Assembly (NCBI RefSeq): GCF_006352065.1
Contig: NZ_CP040915.1
Location: 2,852,001 to 2,916,000 of the forward strand
Direction of reading: 5' to 3'
Origin: Georgenia yuyongxinii
Lineage (GTDB): Bacteria; Actinomycetota; Actinomycetes; Actinomycetales; Actinomycetaceae
DNA length: 64,000 nt
The stretch's first letter is position 1. The number at the start of each line of letters is the position of its first letter. The notes below the pieces were generated by a model, which was given only the letters and a program-made list of their open reading frames with translations, was not told the origin of the DNA and made no database searches. The position numbers and the translations under genes were made by a program. This document shows, piece after piece, positions 1 through 13,142 of the stretch.

Positions 1-26
1 ATAAGTGGAGGGTGCTCGATTCCCTT

Positions 27-383
27 TCACGAAGATCTCGTTGCCGCTTGAACGGCACCTTCACCGAGGGCGTGCAGCGCCAAGGTGGCGTGCGCATACG
101 CGCCGCCCGCACGCATCTCGGCGGCGACCCAGATCGCCTCCATGATCTCCTCGGGGCTCGCTCCCCTGCGCGCTGCCAGCTTGGTGTGACCGTCGATGCA
201 GTACGGGCACTGCGTCACATGGGCGACGGCAACAGCGATCAGCTGCTTGATCTTCTCCGGCAGCGCGCCGTCAGCGAACACGGCCCGACTGAACTCCTCG
301 AACGCCCCGTGGATCTCCGGCGCCAGCTCTCTGCGCCGAGCGGCGAGCTCCGGGGTGGTGCGGTGGTACATCGTCTCGTCCAT
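27..383 (-). CDS. carboxymuconolactone decarboxylase / AhpD-like protein
   Basis: 118 aa, one short CMD-family domain. Residues CPYC followed by IDGH form the CxxC...H redox site of AhpD-like alkylhydroperoxidase-type proteins, within the helix after 'IKQLIAVAVAHVTQ'. The start at 383 is chosen over the upstream in-frame ATG at 422 because AAAGGA sits about 7 nt before it. Family knowledge suggests a peroxidatic or disulfide-exchange role; the substrate is unknown. It lies just downstream of ctaD on the same strand, about 65 bp away, so the two may be co-transcribed. The family assignment is secure, the exact reaction is not. Confidence 0.85.
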   Translation of the reverse strand: MDETMYHRTTPELAARRRELAPEIHGAFEEFSRAVFADGALPEKIKQLIAVAVAHVTQCPYCIDGHTKLAARRGASPEEIMEAIWVAAEMRAGGAYAHATLALHALGEGAVQAATRSS

Positions 384-417
384 GAGATTCCTTTCATCAC
401 GGTGTGGAACGCTGGAG

Positions 418-434
418 GGCACGGGCTCCGTGCC
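418..434 (-). terminator. small hairpin between ctaD and AhpD-like gene
   Basis: GGCACGG-gct-CCGTGCC, a 7-bp stem with a 3-nt loop and no U-tract, in the 65-bp gap. It may attenuate read-through from ctaD. Weak evidence. Confidence 0.25.
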
Positions 435-448
435 GCTCGCAGGCGATA

Positions 449-2266
449 TCAGCCGCCTTCTGGGAGGCCCACGTCCGGCGGCCCATCCCCGGACCTGACC
501 GACTCATCGCTCCGGCGCGTGATGCGTTCGGCGAGCATCGGAGTGCGGCCTTCGGTCTCCGGCCCGCCGTAGAGAGACTCGAGGACGCCACTGTCTGAGC
601 GCGAGTGCTCCATGGCGGCGACCTCCGGGTGGTGCAGGTCGAAGGCCGGCCGCTCCGAGCGGATGCGCGGCAGCGAGGTGAAGTTGTGGCGCGGGACCGG
701 GCAGGCGGTGGCCCACTCGAGGGAGCTGCCGAAGCCCCAGGGGTCGTCGACGATGACGGTGCGTGGGCCACGCTGCGTCTTGTAGACGTTGTAGAGGAAC
801 GGCAGCGTGGACACGGCCAGGATGGCGGCGCCGACCGTGGAGATCTGGTGGTAGAGCTGGAAGCCGTCCTCGGGGAGGTAGTCCGCGTATCGGCGGGGCA
901 TGCTCTGGGCGCCGAGCCAGTGCTGGACCAGGAAGGTGGTCTGAAAGCCGACGAACAACAGCCAGAAGTTGATCTTCCCCAGCCTCTCGTCGAGCATGCG
1001 CCCGGTCCATTTCGGCCACCAGAAATAGAAGCCGGAGTACATCGCGAACACGACGGTGCCGAAGACGACGTAGTGGAAGTGCGCGACGATGAAATAGGTG
1101 TCGTGAACCTGGAAGTTCATCGGCGGGCTGGCGATGATGACCCCGGTCAGGCCCCCGAAGAGGAACGTGGCGAGAAATCCCAGCGCGAAAAGCATCGGCG
1201 TCTCGAACGTGACCTTTCCACGCCACATGGTGCCTAACCAGTTGAAGAACTTGATCCCGGTGGGGACCGCGATGAACATGCTCATCAGCGAGAAGAAGCT
1301 CAGAGCAACGCCGCCCGTGGTGAACATGTGGTGCGCCCAGACGGTCATCGAGAGCGCCGCGATCGCGATGGTGGCGAAGACGAGGCCCTTGTAGCCGAAG
1401 ACGGGCTTCCGCGAGAAGACGGGCAGGACCTCCGTGACGATGCCGAAGAACGGCAACGCGATGATGTAGACCTCCGGGTGGCCGAAGAACCAGAAGAGGT
1501 GCTGCCACAGCAGGGCCCCACCCGCATCGGGGCTGTAGACCTGTCCGCCGAGGACCCGGTCAACCGCCAGGCCGAACAGGGCTGCCGCCAGCACCGGGAA
1601 GGCCATCAGCACCAGGATCGACGTGATGAGAGCGTTCCAGGTGAAGATTGGCATCCGAAACATGGTCATGCCCGGGGCACGCAGCGTGATGACGGTCGCG
1701 ATGAGGTTGACGGCCCCGAAGATCGTCGCGAACCCGGTCATCGCCAGGCCCATCACCCACAGGTCGCCACCCAGCCCCGGGGAGAACACGGCGTTCGACA
1801 ACGGGTTGTATGCCGTCCAGCCGAAACTCGCCGCACCCTTCGGGGTGAGGGAGCCACTGACCACGATGAGGCCACCGAAGAGAAAGAGCCAGTACGAGAA
1901 CATGTTCAGCCGAGGAAACGCCACGTCCGGTGCACCGATCTGCAAGGGCACCATGATGTTGGCCAGACCGGTGAAAAGTGGCGTCGCGAACAACAGCATC
2001 ATGATCGTGCCGTGCATCGTGAACAGCTGGTTGTACTGCTCGTGGGACTGCACGAGCTGTAGGCCAGGCGCGAGCAGCTCAGCCCGCATCAGCAGAGCGA
2101 GCACGCCGCCGATCATGAAAAACCCGAACGAGGTGACCAGATAGAGGTACCCGATCACTTTGTGGTCGGTCGAGGTCACCCACGACACGAGCGTCTTCCC
2201 CCAGTGCTGTCTGCGCGGCGGAAGTCCAGGTACGACTCCGGTGGGCAACTCAGCGGTGGCAGCCAT
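449..2266 (-). CDS. ctaD: cytochrome c oxidase subunit I
   Basis: 605 aa, twelve-helix haem-copper oxidase subunit I, the catalytic proton-pumping core of aa3-type terminal oxidase in the plasma membrane. Visible landmarks: N-terminal [11 protein letters not shown], haem ligand His in FTMHGTIMM (~85), the CuB His and cross-linked Tyr in GHPEVY (~263-267), the HH pair in WAHHMFTTG (~312), and [14 protein letters not shown] near residue 390. ATG 2266 is preferred over the GTG three bases upstream because AAAGGAG lies 6 nt before it. Subunits II and III and the haem-synthesis genes are not adjacent, so this is an orphan, possibly a second ctaD copy. It is divergent from a Cys-containing HTH regulator, a likely controller. 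Confidence 0.95.
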   Translation of the reverse strand: MAATAELPTGVVPGLPPRRQHWGKTLVSWVTSTDHKVIGYLYLVTSFGFFMIGGVLALLMRAELLAPGLQLVQSHEQYNQLFTMHGTIMMLLFATPLFTGLANIMVPLQIGAPDVAFPRLNMFSYWLFLFGGLIVVSGSLTPKGAASFGWTAYNPLSNAVFSPGLGGDLWVMGLAMTGFATIFGAVNLIATVITLRAPGMTMFRMPIFTWNALITSILVLMAFPVLAAALFGLAVDRVLGGQVYSPDAGGALLWQHLFWFFGHPEVYIIALPFFGIVTEVLPVFSRKPVFGYKGLVFATIAIAALSMTVWAHHMFTTGGVALSFFSLMSMFIAVPTGIKFFNWLGTMWRGKVTFETPMLFALGFLATFLFGGLTGVIIASPPMNFQVHDTYFIVAHFHYVVFGTVVFAMYSGFYFWWPKWTGRMLDERLGKINFWLLFVGFQTTFLVQHWLGAQSMPRRYADYLPEDGFQLYHQISTVGAAILAVSTLPFLYNVYKTQRGPRTVIVDDPWGFGSSLEWATACPVPRHNFTSLPRIRSERPAFDLHHPEVAAMEHSRSDSGVLESLYGGPETEGRTPMLAERITRRSDESVRSGDGPPDVGLPEGG

Positions 2267-2337
2267 CACAGGCTCCTTTCGATGTCAGAGCCGGCCGGCC
2301 GGCCACGGGAGCATTCCCTCGGCCACGGTGCCCCCGC

Positions 2338-2366
2338 TTCGACGGGCAGACAGTCAATGAGATAAT
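2338..2366 (+). promoter_or_regulatory. probable leaderless promoter and operator of the HTH regulator
   Basis: TTCGAC (2338-2343), 17-bp spacer, GATAAT (2361-2366), then 6 nt to the ATG at 2373. This spacing fits transcription starting at the start codon. An inverted repeat CAAT-gagata-ATTG (2355-2368) overlaps the -10 box, suggesting autoregulation. Read from sequence only. Confidence 0.5.
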
Positions 2367-2372
2367 TGCCAG

Positions 2373-3047
2373 ATGGGAGCGACCGGCACCGTGCACGGAC
2401 GACCTGCCGGAGCGGGTTCGACCCGGGTACGTGTGTTGCAGACGCTGCGTGACGTGCCCGAGGGTCTGGGTGCGCACGAGCTTGCCGCCAAGCTCGACCT
2501 GCACCCCAACACGGTGCGATTCCACCTCGGCCGGCTCGAGCAGGACGGCTTGGTGCACCGTCGGGTCGCTCACCCGAGCGTTCCCGGGCGTCCCCCGCTG
2601 CGCTTCACCGCGGCCCCGCAGCCCAACGCGCTCGGCACACGGCGAGAATTTCGGGCTCTGGCAGAGGCACTGGCCAGCGTCCTCGCCGATCAGGTGCCCG
2701 GAGCGCCCGAGCTGACCGAACAGACGGGCCGGGCTTGGGCGCAGCGTCTGACGGAAGCCTGGACCGGCCCACCACCTGACGCGAACGAGGCGATCGACAT
2801 GCTGGCCGACGCCTTGGCCGGCATCGGATTCGATCCGCAGATCACGTCGGACCGTCACCAGCTCTCGCTGTTGCAGCGGCACTGCCCGTTCCTCGAGGTC
2901 GCGCAGGAGCACCGGGACGTCGTCTGCTCGCTGCAGCTGGGAGTGATCCGCGGCGTGCTCGAACGTCTGGGCGCGCCCGTCGAGGTCACGCGCTTGGTGC
3001 CCTTCGCCCTTCCCCAGGGATGCTTGGTGCAGTTCACGCAGAAATAA
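2373..3047 (+). CDS. HTH transcriptional regulator, COG2345/ArsR-like, possible Fe-S sensor
   Basis: 224 aa. The N-terminal winged helix (residues ~20-85) contains LHPNTVRFHLGRLEQDGLV, an ArsR/DeoR-type recognition helix. The C-terminal half carries three Cys in CPFLEV, VVCSLQ and QGCLV (~170-220), an arrangement like the SufR-type Fe-S regulators of COG2345. Divergent from ctaD, 106 bp between start codons. A near-consensus promoter places the transcription start at the ATG, so it is probably leaderless. I infer that it senses redox or Fe-S status and controls ctaD and itself. The target assignment is inference. Confidence 0.8.
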   Translation: MGATGTVHGRPAGAGSTRVRVLQTLRDVPEGLGAHELAAKLDLHPNTVRFHLGRLEQDGLVHRRVAHPSVPGRPPLRFTAAPQPNALGTRREFRALAEALASVLADQVPGAPELTEQTGRAWAQRLTEAWTGPPPDANEAIDMLADALAGIGFDPQITSDRHQLSLLQRHCPFLEVAQEHRDVVCSLQLGVIRGVLERLGAPVEVTRLVPFALPQGCLVQFTQK

Positions 3048-3451
3048 GCGTTCCGGATCGCCGTGCCACGTACGAGCAGACGGGATCCGTGTCGTCGACG
3101 ATCGGCGCCGACCTGAGCGCGCCCACCGGCTGTCCATGGAGTCACCGAAGGCTGGGCCCGTGGTCAAGGCAAGGCACGCACTTCGCGACGTAGCGCTCGC
3201 CGCGCGGCTCCCGTCGCACATGCCCCCGTTCGTCCGGTCCGGGAGTCGCGGCGAACCCGCCCCCGCCGGGACGACACGGGGACGCCACCGGGCACACAAC
3301 GGGCGCTCGTGCACCCAGGTTCGGCCGCTTGCCACCGATGCACGAAACCCAAGTTCGTCGCTCACATCTGCCTCCACATGTAGGCCCTTGCATCCTCCGA
3401 CGTTCCGGGAGTTAATACAAGGAGTAGTTGTACAAAGAGGAGGCGGGTGTC
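3048..3451. other. intergenic region
   Basis: 404 bp with no convincing gene; the open frames here have no Shine-Dalgarno or family match. A small inverted repeat, TACAA-ggagtag-TTGTA (3416-3432), lies just upstream of the hemerythrin-like gene and could be an operator. Confidence 0.4.
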
Positions 3452-3955
3452 ATGAATTCACGTGGCGCGTCGGGGTCGCCACAGAGTCCGACCGAGGGGC
3501 GTCACGCCGAGCTGTCGTCGCGGCTGACTGAGCACGCCTACGCCCTGATCGAGGCCGTGGCGCGGGCAACGGATACCGCCCCGCGAGCACCGTCCATCGA
3601 GCACGTCGTAGCCATGCGCCGCGAGTTGTCGGACTACCTCAACGGGGAGGTCCTGCCCCATCTGCGCACGGAGGAGGAAATCCTCTACAACTTCGCCCGG
3701 GGTGCCGGGCAGGGGACGCTCGTCGCCTCGATGGAGGTCGACCATCGGGCCATGCTTCGCCAGGTCGAGCAGGTTGACCGGGCCGCGAGCCCGCTCGATG
3801 CGGCCATGGCGGCCCGGGCGGTGCTGCTGCTGTTCGCCCTGCGGATCGAGAAGGAAGAGGAGGTGCTTCTACCCGGCCTCGCTCAGGTCGGGATCGACGC
3901 GGCCCTGGTGCTGGGCCGTCCTCACCACGTGCTCGGCACGCTGCCGCGCACGTAG
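3452..3955 (+). CDS. hemerythrin HHE domain protein
   Basis: 167 aa four-helix bundle. Candidate di-iron ligands: His in TEHAYALIE, HLRTEEEIL (HxxxE) and MEVDHRAML. The last helix reads FALRIEKEEEVLLP where the family normally has a His before the EE pair, so one ligand may be missing or shifted. Start 3452 (MNSRG) has GAGGAGG upstream; the ORF extends to 3428. HHE proteins bind O2 or NO or act in iron/redox stress responses; the role here is unknown. The next gene, a DUF4193 protein, starts 19 bp downstream. Confidence 0.75.
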   Translation: MNSRGASGSPQSPTEGRHAELSSRLTEHAYALIEAVARATDTAPRAPSIEHVVAMRRELSDYLNGEVLPHLRTEEEILYNFARGAGQGTLVASMEVDHRAMLRQVEQVDRAASPLDAAMAARAVLLLFALRIEKEEEVLLPGLAQVGIDAALVLGRPHHVLGTLPRT

Positions 3956-3974
3956 CTGCTCCCAGGGGTGCGCC

Positions 3975-4388
3975 ATGACCGTGAATACCCAGGACGAGAC
4001 GGTGCTCGCACGCAGCCGTGGCGGGCCGGCCGAGGTGGTCGACCATGGCAGGACCGGGCCCCGCCGGCGCCGGCCTGCGGCAGAGGCTGGTGCGCCCATC
4101 GACTACGACGTCCCGCGCAAGAACGAGGACGGCGTCCAGGTGAACGCGACGACGGACGTCGAGGTCCGGCGTCCGCAGGGCTGGGCCGGGGTCGACGAGG
4201 AAGATCTCGTCGCCGGGGAGGGGCTCGAGCTGCCCGGGGCCGACCTATCGGGCGAGGAGCTCACCATCGAGGTGGTGCCACAGCAGACCGACGAGTTCGT
4301 CTGCACGCGCTGCTTCCTCGTCCACCACCGCAGCCAGCTGGCCGGCGACGTCGCCGGGCAGCCGGTGTGCAACGAGTGCGGCGCATGA
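3975..4388 (+). CDS. DUF4193 zinc-ribbon-like protein
   Basis: 137 aa. The C-terminal ~100 residues match the actinobacterial DUF4193 family: [12 protein letters not shown], acidic middle, [12 protein letters not shown], then two CxxC pairs ([12 protein letters not shown] and CNECGA) likely to bind zinc. The N-terminal ~35 residues (MTVNTQDET to the Arg-rich stretch) are an addition to the usual family length of about 100. Function unknown. The core-genome copy of this family normally sits elsewhere, so this may be a second copy. Probably co-transcribed with the hemerythrin-like gene. Confidence 0.85.
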   Translation: MTVNTQDETVLARSRGGPAEVVDHGRTGPRRRRPAAEAGAPIDYDVPRKNEDGVQVNATTDVEVRRPQGWAGVDEEDLVAGEGLELPGADLSGEELTIEVVPQQTDEFVCTRCFLVHHRSQLAGDVAGQPVCNECGA

Positions 4389-4487
4389 TCCAGGCCCCGC
4401 ACGTGAGGTACGCCCGGCAGCAGTGCACGGGCCAGTCCGAGTCCATCAGTCTCGGCAGCAGTGATCGCCAGAGCACGACACCGGTAA

Positions 4488-8452
<3,965 letters not shown>

Positions 8453-8579
8453 CGACATCACCACGCGAGCCCACCCGCCGAGATCAGGTGGCTGTCCGCC
8501 CCACCTGGACGCGACGCAGACGGGGCGCGGACGAGCAGAGATTCACAGCGAGACCACAACGGAATCAGGAGGCCAAGCG

Positions 8580-8882
8580 ATGAGCACGTCAGCAAGGCGC
8601 GTGGACCCGGCGGGAAGAGGACATCCCGCCCGTGGACGTTTCGACCAGGGGCAGGCCAACGACACGGAGCTCGGTGCCGAGACGAAGAAGCCCCGCGGGC
8701 GGTACGACGACGGCGAACCAACCGGCATCCGCCCACAGCGCAGAACGCGGCGCAGCCGCCACGAGGGGCGTGGCCGTTACGACGAAGGTCAGGCCGAACG
8801 CGAGAGCCTCGTGGCCGCGATGAAGAAGGCCGACGGACGCTACGACGACGGCGACCTGACGGCAGCCGCCGTCGAACACTGA
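8580..8882 (+). CDS. small protein with four GR(Y/F)D-x-G repeats
   Basis: 100 aa, hydrophilic, no signal peptide or membrane segment. Four copies of a short motif: GRFDQGQ (19-25), GRYDDGE (40-46), GRYDEGQ (65-71), GRYDDGD (86-92), spaced 21, 25 and 21 residues, with Arg/Lys-rich linkers. AGGAGG lies 7 nt before ATG 8580, so it is probably expressed. I recognise no family. The layout recalls small stress proteins made of short charged repeats (for example KGG-type), but the motif is different. It sits between acnA and a flavoprotein (18-bp gap), likely one operon. Confidence 0.7.
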   Translation: MSTSARRVDPAGRGHPARGRFDQGQANDTELGAETKKPRGRYDDGEPTGIRPQRRTRRSRHEGRGRYDEGQAERESLVAAMKKADGRYDDGDLTAAAVEH

Positions 8883-8900
8883 GAGGGAAGGAGCAGGACG

Positions 8901-9623
8901 GTGGCGCTTCCCAGAACGAGGCTGCTCGACAGGAAGGTCGTCGCCGAGGGCACCATGGCGTTCTACTTCGAGAAGCCGCCAGGTTTCGAGTACACAGCTG
9001 GTCAGTTCGCCGACTACACGCTGCTCGACCCCGCCGAGACCGACGCCGAGGGCGACACCAGGGGGTTCTCGCTGACCAGCGCCCCGTACGAGCCGCGACT
9101 GATGGCCACCACCCGTCTCCGCGACACCGCGTTCAAGCGCGTCCTGAGGGACCTGCCCATCGGCGCCGAGCTCGCACTCGACGCGCCGTACGGCTCCTTC
9201 ACGCTCCACCACAACGTGGCCAGGCCCGCGGTCTTCCTCACCGGCGGGATCGGTATCACCCCGGTACGCAGCATCGGGCTCCAGGCTGCCCATGACCGCA
9301 CCGCCCACAAGATCATCGTGCTCTACTCCAACAAACGGCCCGAAGATGCCGCGTTCCTCGACGAGCTCCGCGGACTCGACGAGACACACGGGAACTTCAC
9401 CCTCGCCGCCACCATGACCCAGCCGGAGACCTCACGGCTCGGCTGGGACGGCGAGACGGGCCACGTGGACACCCCCATGCTCTCGCGGTACATCGACGAC
9501 CTCACCGCCCCCGTCTACTACCTGAGCGGCCCCGCGACCATGGTCAGCGCGATGCGCGGGGTGCTCACCGCCGCGGGCGTCGACGCGGACGACATACGGA
9601 CCGAGGAGTTCACCGGCTACTGA
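8901..9623 (+). CDS. FAD-dependent oxidoreductase, ferredoxin-reductase type
   Basis: 240 aa, the FNR fold only: FAD-binding barrel with AGQFADYTLL and RGFSLTSAP (FAD isoalloxazine motif RxxS/T), then NAD(P)-binding GGIGITPVRSI (~115) and C-terminal YYLSGPATMV. There is no 2Fe-2S or globin domain, so it needs an external electron partner. GTG start with AAGGAG about 9 nt upstream. The upstream neighbour encodes the GRYDDG repeat protein, and a small membrane protein follows after a gap containing a possible promoter. Partner unknown. Confidence 0.88.
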   Translation: MALPRTRLLDRKVVAEGTMAFYFEKPPGFEYTAGQFADYTLLDPAETDAEGDTRGFSLTSAPYEPRLMATTRLRDTAFKRVLRDLPIGAELALDAPYGSFTLHHNVARPAVFLTGGIGITPVRSIGLQAAHDRTAHKIIVLYSNKRPEDAAFLDELRGLDETHGNFTLAATMTQPETSRLGWDGETGHVDTPMLSRYIDDLTAPVYYLSGPATMVSAMRGVLTAAGVDADDIRTEEFTGY

Positions 9624-9753
9624 CACTCCCCGTGCCCGTCCCTCCACCTCCCTCGGCCTGCCAGGCCGCCACGTCGTCCATAGCTGTTGACAACCAGTGG
9701 CGGTGGGAGGAGTGTAAAAGCAAGGTTCATCACTTTTAGAAGGAGAGATTGCG

Positions 9754-10218
9754 ATGACTGCCAACGCCGCCAGGACCCCGGTCTCCCAGGGAACAGGCAA
9801 TGTCTTGCTCCGGGCCCGAACGGACCCTGCTTACGGAGCGTTCGCCCTGCTGCGCATCGGCTTCACGGTCCTGCCGATCGTCTTTGGCGTGGACAAGTTC
9901 ACCAACGTGCTGACGAACTGGGAGGCCTACCTCGCCCCGTGGATCGTCGACCTGCTGCCATTCAGCGCGGGGACCGCCATGCTCGTCGTCGGGGCGGTAG
10001 AGATTCTCGCCGGGGTCCTGGTGGCGCTCAGGCCGCGCTACGGGGCGTACGTGGTCGCACTGTGGCTCGCCGGCATAATTCTCAACCTCGTGACGTCCGG
10101 TGACTTCTACGACGTCGCCCTGCGCGACTTCGGGCTCCTGCTCGCCGCGCTCACCCTGGGCCGGCTCGCCAGCGTCTACGACCCTGCCCGCCGGACCCCC
10201 GCCGTCGGCACCCGCTGA
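9754..10218 (+). CDS. DoxX-like small integral membrane protein
   Basis: 154 aa with about four hydrophobic helices (residues ~28-45, ~65-90, ~95-112, ~120-138) and a FGVDKFTNVLTNW loop, typical of DoxX-type quinone-associated or redox membrane proteins, although the match is by pattern only. AAGGAG 8-9 nt before ATG. TTGACA at 9687-9692 upstream may be its -35 box. Function unknown. Confidence 0.7.
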   Translation: MTANAARTPVSQGTGNVLLRARTDPAYGAFALLRIGFTVLPIVFGVDKFTNVLTNWEAYLAPWIVDLLPFSAGTAMLVVGAVEILAGVLVALRPRYGAYVVALWLAGIILNLVTSGDFYDVALRDFGLLLAALTLGRLASVYDPARRTPAVGTR

Positions 10219-10373
10219 GGCAAAGACCACGAACCGGATCACCGTCGGACCGGCGTCGTCCTGCAGCGACGGCGCCGGTCGGCGGCGGTGGCCGCCCGGG
10301 CCCGCGAACGTCCCCCGGGCGACGGCGGTGCCGCCGGAAGTCACCCGACGGGGAGGAACGAAGGGAGATCGCG

Positions 10374-10784
10374 TTGGAGCAGGCCACGGTGGCGTCGGCG
10401 GTCATCTCGGTCGCCGACCTCGACCGATCGGTAGATTTCTACCGCGACGTCTTCGAGTGCAAGGTCAGCCTGCGTGAGGGAGAAGCCGCACTGATGCTGG
10501 CCCCCGGAGGCTTCCAGCTCTATCTGATCGAGAAGGGCAGTCGAGCGCAGCATCCCTCCGGCGGCATCGGTGTCCAGTACCTGATGTGGGCGATCGCCAG
10601 CCCCGCGGGGCTGGCGAGGTTGGAGCAGTCGCTGCACGCTCGCGACCGCCACACACATGCGCACACCAGCGGCGGGGTGCGGTTCGTCGAGAGTCAGGAC
10701 CCGGACGGGATCCGTCTCGTCATCGCCCAGCCGAGCCCGGACGAACGTCCGCGCTCGATGCTCGACCTTCTCCTCTACGTCTGA
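10374..10784 (+). CDS. VOC (glyoxalase/bleomycin-resistance) family protein
   Basis: 136 aa. Paired beta-alpha-beta-beta-beta modules: VASAVISVADLDRSVDFYRDVF at the N-terminus and FVESQDPDGIRLVIAQ at the C-terminus. The DPDG turn is typical of VOC proteins. TTG start at 10374 with AAGGGAG upstream. The superfamily is metal-dependent and covers isomerases, dioxygenases and drug-binding proteins; the substrate cannot be read from sequence. Confidence 0.82.
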   Translation: MEQATVASAVISVADLDRSVDFYRDVFECKVSLREGEAALMLAPGGFQLYLIEKGSRAQHPSGGIGVQYLMWAIASPAGLARLEQSLHARDRHTHAHTSGGVRFVESQDPDGIRLVIAQPSPDERPRSMLDLLLYV

Positions 10785-10845
10785 TGGCCGGGTCCCGTCC
10801 ACCGTCTCGGACCACGCCTTCGAGCCCGCGTCCTGGCAACGGACC

Positions 10846-12663
10846 ATGACGCTGGGCAGCGCGATCGGTCGGACATCGCGTCGTGCGGGCTTCGCCCCGC
10901 TGCGGTCCTACGCGGTGATCGGGGACGGTCGCACGGTCGCCCTCATCGCCGACGACGGCGCGATCGACTGGCTCTCGTGGCCGGATCTGGACTCGCCGAG
11001 CGTCTTCGCCGCACTGCTCGACCCCGAGGGGGGCAGCTTCACGCTGGCACCGACGGTGCCGTTTCGCACGACGCGGCGATACCTGCCCGGCACCAACGTG
11101 CTCGAGACGACGTTCATCACCGAGGTCGGGGTCGCACGTGTCGTCGACGCGATGACGCTCCGCGGCAACGGATTAGGTCCCTCACGAGAGCTGCAGCGCC
11201 GCATACAGGGCGACGACGGCCGCGTGCCGATGGCCTGGCAGGTCCGGCCGCGGTTCGACTACGGCCGGCGCCCCACCCACATCGCACGGCGCGCCGGTGT
11301 AGCGGTGGCCAGCTCGGGGAGCGACGCGCTGGCCGTCCTGGTGTCCCCCCTGACCAGCACCCACATCGACGCGTCGACCATCCGCGGCACCTTCGACGCC
11401 ACTCCGGACACGCCGGTGCTGATCGCCCTGTCCGGCGCGCATCAAGAACCGCTGGTCTTTCCCACCCGCCGCGAGCTGGACGAGCGGTTCGCCCACACCG
11501 TCACCAGCTGGCGCGAATGGACGGCCACGCTGACCCTCCCGGGATCCTGGCGAGACGCGGTGGCGCGGAGCGCACTTGCACTGAAGCTGCTGGTGTTCGC
11601 CCCATCCGGTGCGGTGGCCGCGGCCGCGACCACCTCCCTGCCGGAGGAGCTCGGCGGCGAGCGCAACTGGGACTACCGGTTCTCGTGGGTGCGGGACTCG
11701 GCGTTCACCCTGAGCGCGCTGCTGCGCCTCGGGTGCGCGCCGGAGGCGCAGGCGTACCTGTGGTGGCTGCTGCAGGCGACGCAGCTGACCCACCCCCGGC
11801 TGCAGCCGCTGTACAGGCTCGACGGTGGTCCGACCGCCACCGAGAGCGTGCTGCGGATGGCCGGTTACCGGGACTCGGGGCCGGTGCGGGTCGGCAACGC
11901 CGCCGCCCGCCAGCACCAGCTGGACTCCTACGGGGAGCTGCTGCAGACCGTCTGGCTCTACACCGAAAGCGGTGGGCGGCTCGACTCGGAGATCGGACGG
12001 CGGATGGCCGAGATCGCCGACCTGCTCTGTCGCTCGTGGCACGAACGCGACGCGGGGATCTGGGAGGTCCGCAGCGCGCCCGCACACTTCACGCACTCCA
12101 AGATGATGTGCTGGGTCGCCCTGGACTGCGCGGGCCGCCTGGCGGATCGTGGCCTCATCCCGGACAAACATCGCGCCCGGTGGCGCGCCGAGGCCGAGAC
12201 GTGCAGGGACTTCATCGAGCAGCGCTGCTACTCCGAAGTGCACCGGAGCTACACCAGGCACGCCGATGGTGAGGAGCTCGATGCCAGCGTGCTGCTGGGG
12301 CTGCTCTCAGGTTACGGCGAGGCCGGCTCCGCACGCTGGCACACCACCGTCGACGCGCTCCGCCGTCACCTCGGCCACGGCCCCTACCTATACAGGTACA
12401 CCGGCGAGGACGGCCTGACAGGGAGCGAAGGTGCGTTCGTCAGCTGCTCGTTCTGGCTCGTCGAGGCTCTCGCCCGCACCGGGCGGGCAGCCGACGCCAC
12501 GACACTGATGGACGAGCTCATCACGTTGTCCAACGACGTCGGGATCTACGCCGAGGAGATCGACCCGGAGACGGGTGCCTTTCTCGGCAACCTTCCGCAA
12601 GGCCTGAGCCACCTGGCCCTCATCAGCGCCGCCACCGCGATCGCCGAGGAACGAGCGAGATGA
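10846..12663 (+). CDS. glycoside hydrolase family 15 protein (glucoamylase/trehalase type)
   Basis: 605 aa. N-terminal beta-sandwich (YAVIGDGRTVALIADDGAIDWL) then an (alpha/alpha)6 barrel with GGERNWDYRFSWVRDSAF, LDSYGELLQTVWLY, and the C-terminal catalytic region EEIDPETGAFLGNLPQGLSHLALI. Actinobacterial members are trehalases or glucan hydrolases, and cytoplasmic ones lack signal peptides, as here. ATG 10846 is chosen because the fold begins there; the ORF extends upstream over the VOC gene in another frame. Its stop overlaps the next start (ATGA), so the following membrane protein is translationally coupled. Confidence 0.9.
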   Translation: MTLGSAIGRTSRRAGFAPLRSYAVIGDGRTVALIADDGAIDWLSWPDLDSPSVFAALLDPEGGSFTLAPTVPFRTTRRYLPGTNVLETTFITEVGVARVVDAMTLRGNGLGPSRELQRRIQGDDGRVPMAWQVRPRFDYGRRPTHIARRAGVAVASSGSDALAVLVSPLTSTHIDASTIRGTFDATPDTPVLIALSGAHQEPLVFPTRRELDERFAHTVTSWREWTATLTLPGSWRDAVARSALALKLLVFAPSGAVAAAATTSLPEELGGERNWDYRFSWVRDSAFTLSALLRLGCAPEAQAYLWWLLQATQLTHPRLQPLYRLDGGPTATESVLRMAGYRDSGPVRVGNAAARQHQLDSYGELLQTVWLYTESGGRLDSEIGRRMAEIADLLCRSWHERDAGIWEVRSAPAHFTHSKMMCWVALDCAGRLADRGLIPDKHRARWRAEAETCRDFIEQRCYSEVHRSYTRHADGEELDASVLLGLLSGYGEAGSARWHTTVDALRRHLGHGPYLYRYTGEDGLTGSEGAFVSCSFWLVEALARTGRAADATTLMDELITLSNDVGIYAEEIDPETGAFLGNLPQGLSHLALISAATAIAEERAR

Positions 12664-13142
12664 GCGTCTGGGCTGCCCTGGCCGGCGGCTTCGTCGGAAC
12701 CGCCGTCCTCACCACCGTGCTGCGCGCCGCCAGCGAGGCACATCTGACCCGGATGGACCTGCCGTTCCTGCTGGGCACGGTCGTCACCGCTCACCGGACG
12801 CGGGCGAAGGCACTCGGGTACGCCGCCCATTTCGTCTTCGGCCTCATCTTCTCGCTGGGCTACTACGCCATCTTCTCCGCGCTCGGCCGTCATGACTGGT
12901 GGCTAGGAGCGCTTCTCGGGCTCGGGCACGGCATTGCGGCCACCACGATCCTCATCAACGTGCTGCTGCCCCTGGTACATCCACGGATGGGCTCCCCGCT
13001 CAGCGATGCCACCACCGTGGCCCTGTTGGAGCTGCCGGGATTCCTCGCGCGCAACTACGGCCCGCAGACTCCCACGGTCACACTCCTCGCCCACGTGCTC
13101 TACGGCACGGTCATCGCAAGCTTCCTGACGCTGGCGCGCTGA
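12660..13142 (+). CDS. conserved integral membrane protein
   Basis: 160 aa, four to five hydrophobic segments (residues ~5-22, ~52-72, ~80-105, ~140-158), a polar central stretch LPLVHPRMGSPLSDATT, no signal peptidase site. Starts inside the GH15 stop codon (ATGA), so it is translationally coupled to the glucanase. Family not recognised with certainty. Confidence 0.7.
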   Translation: MSVWAALAGGFVGTAVLTTVLRAASEAHLTRMDLPFLLGTVVTAHRTRAKALGYAAHFVFGLIFSLGYYAIFSALGRHDWWLGALLGLGHGIAATTILINVLLPLVHPRMGSPLSDATTVALLELPGFLARNYGPQTPTVTLLAHVLYGTVIASFLTLAR

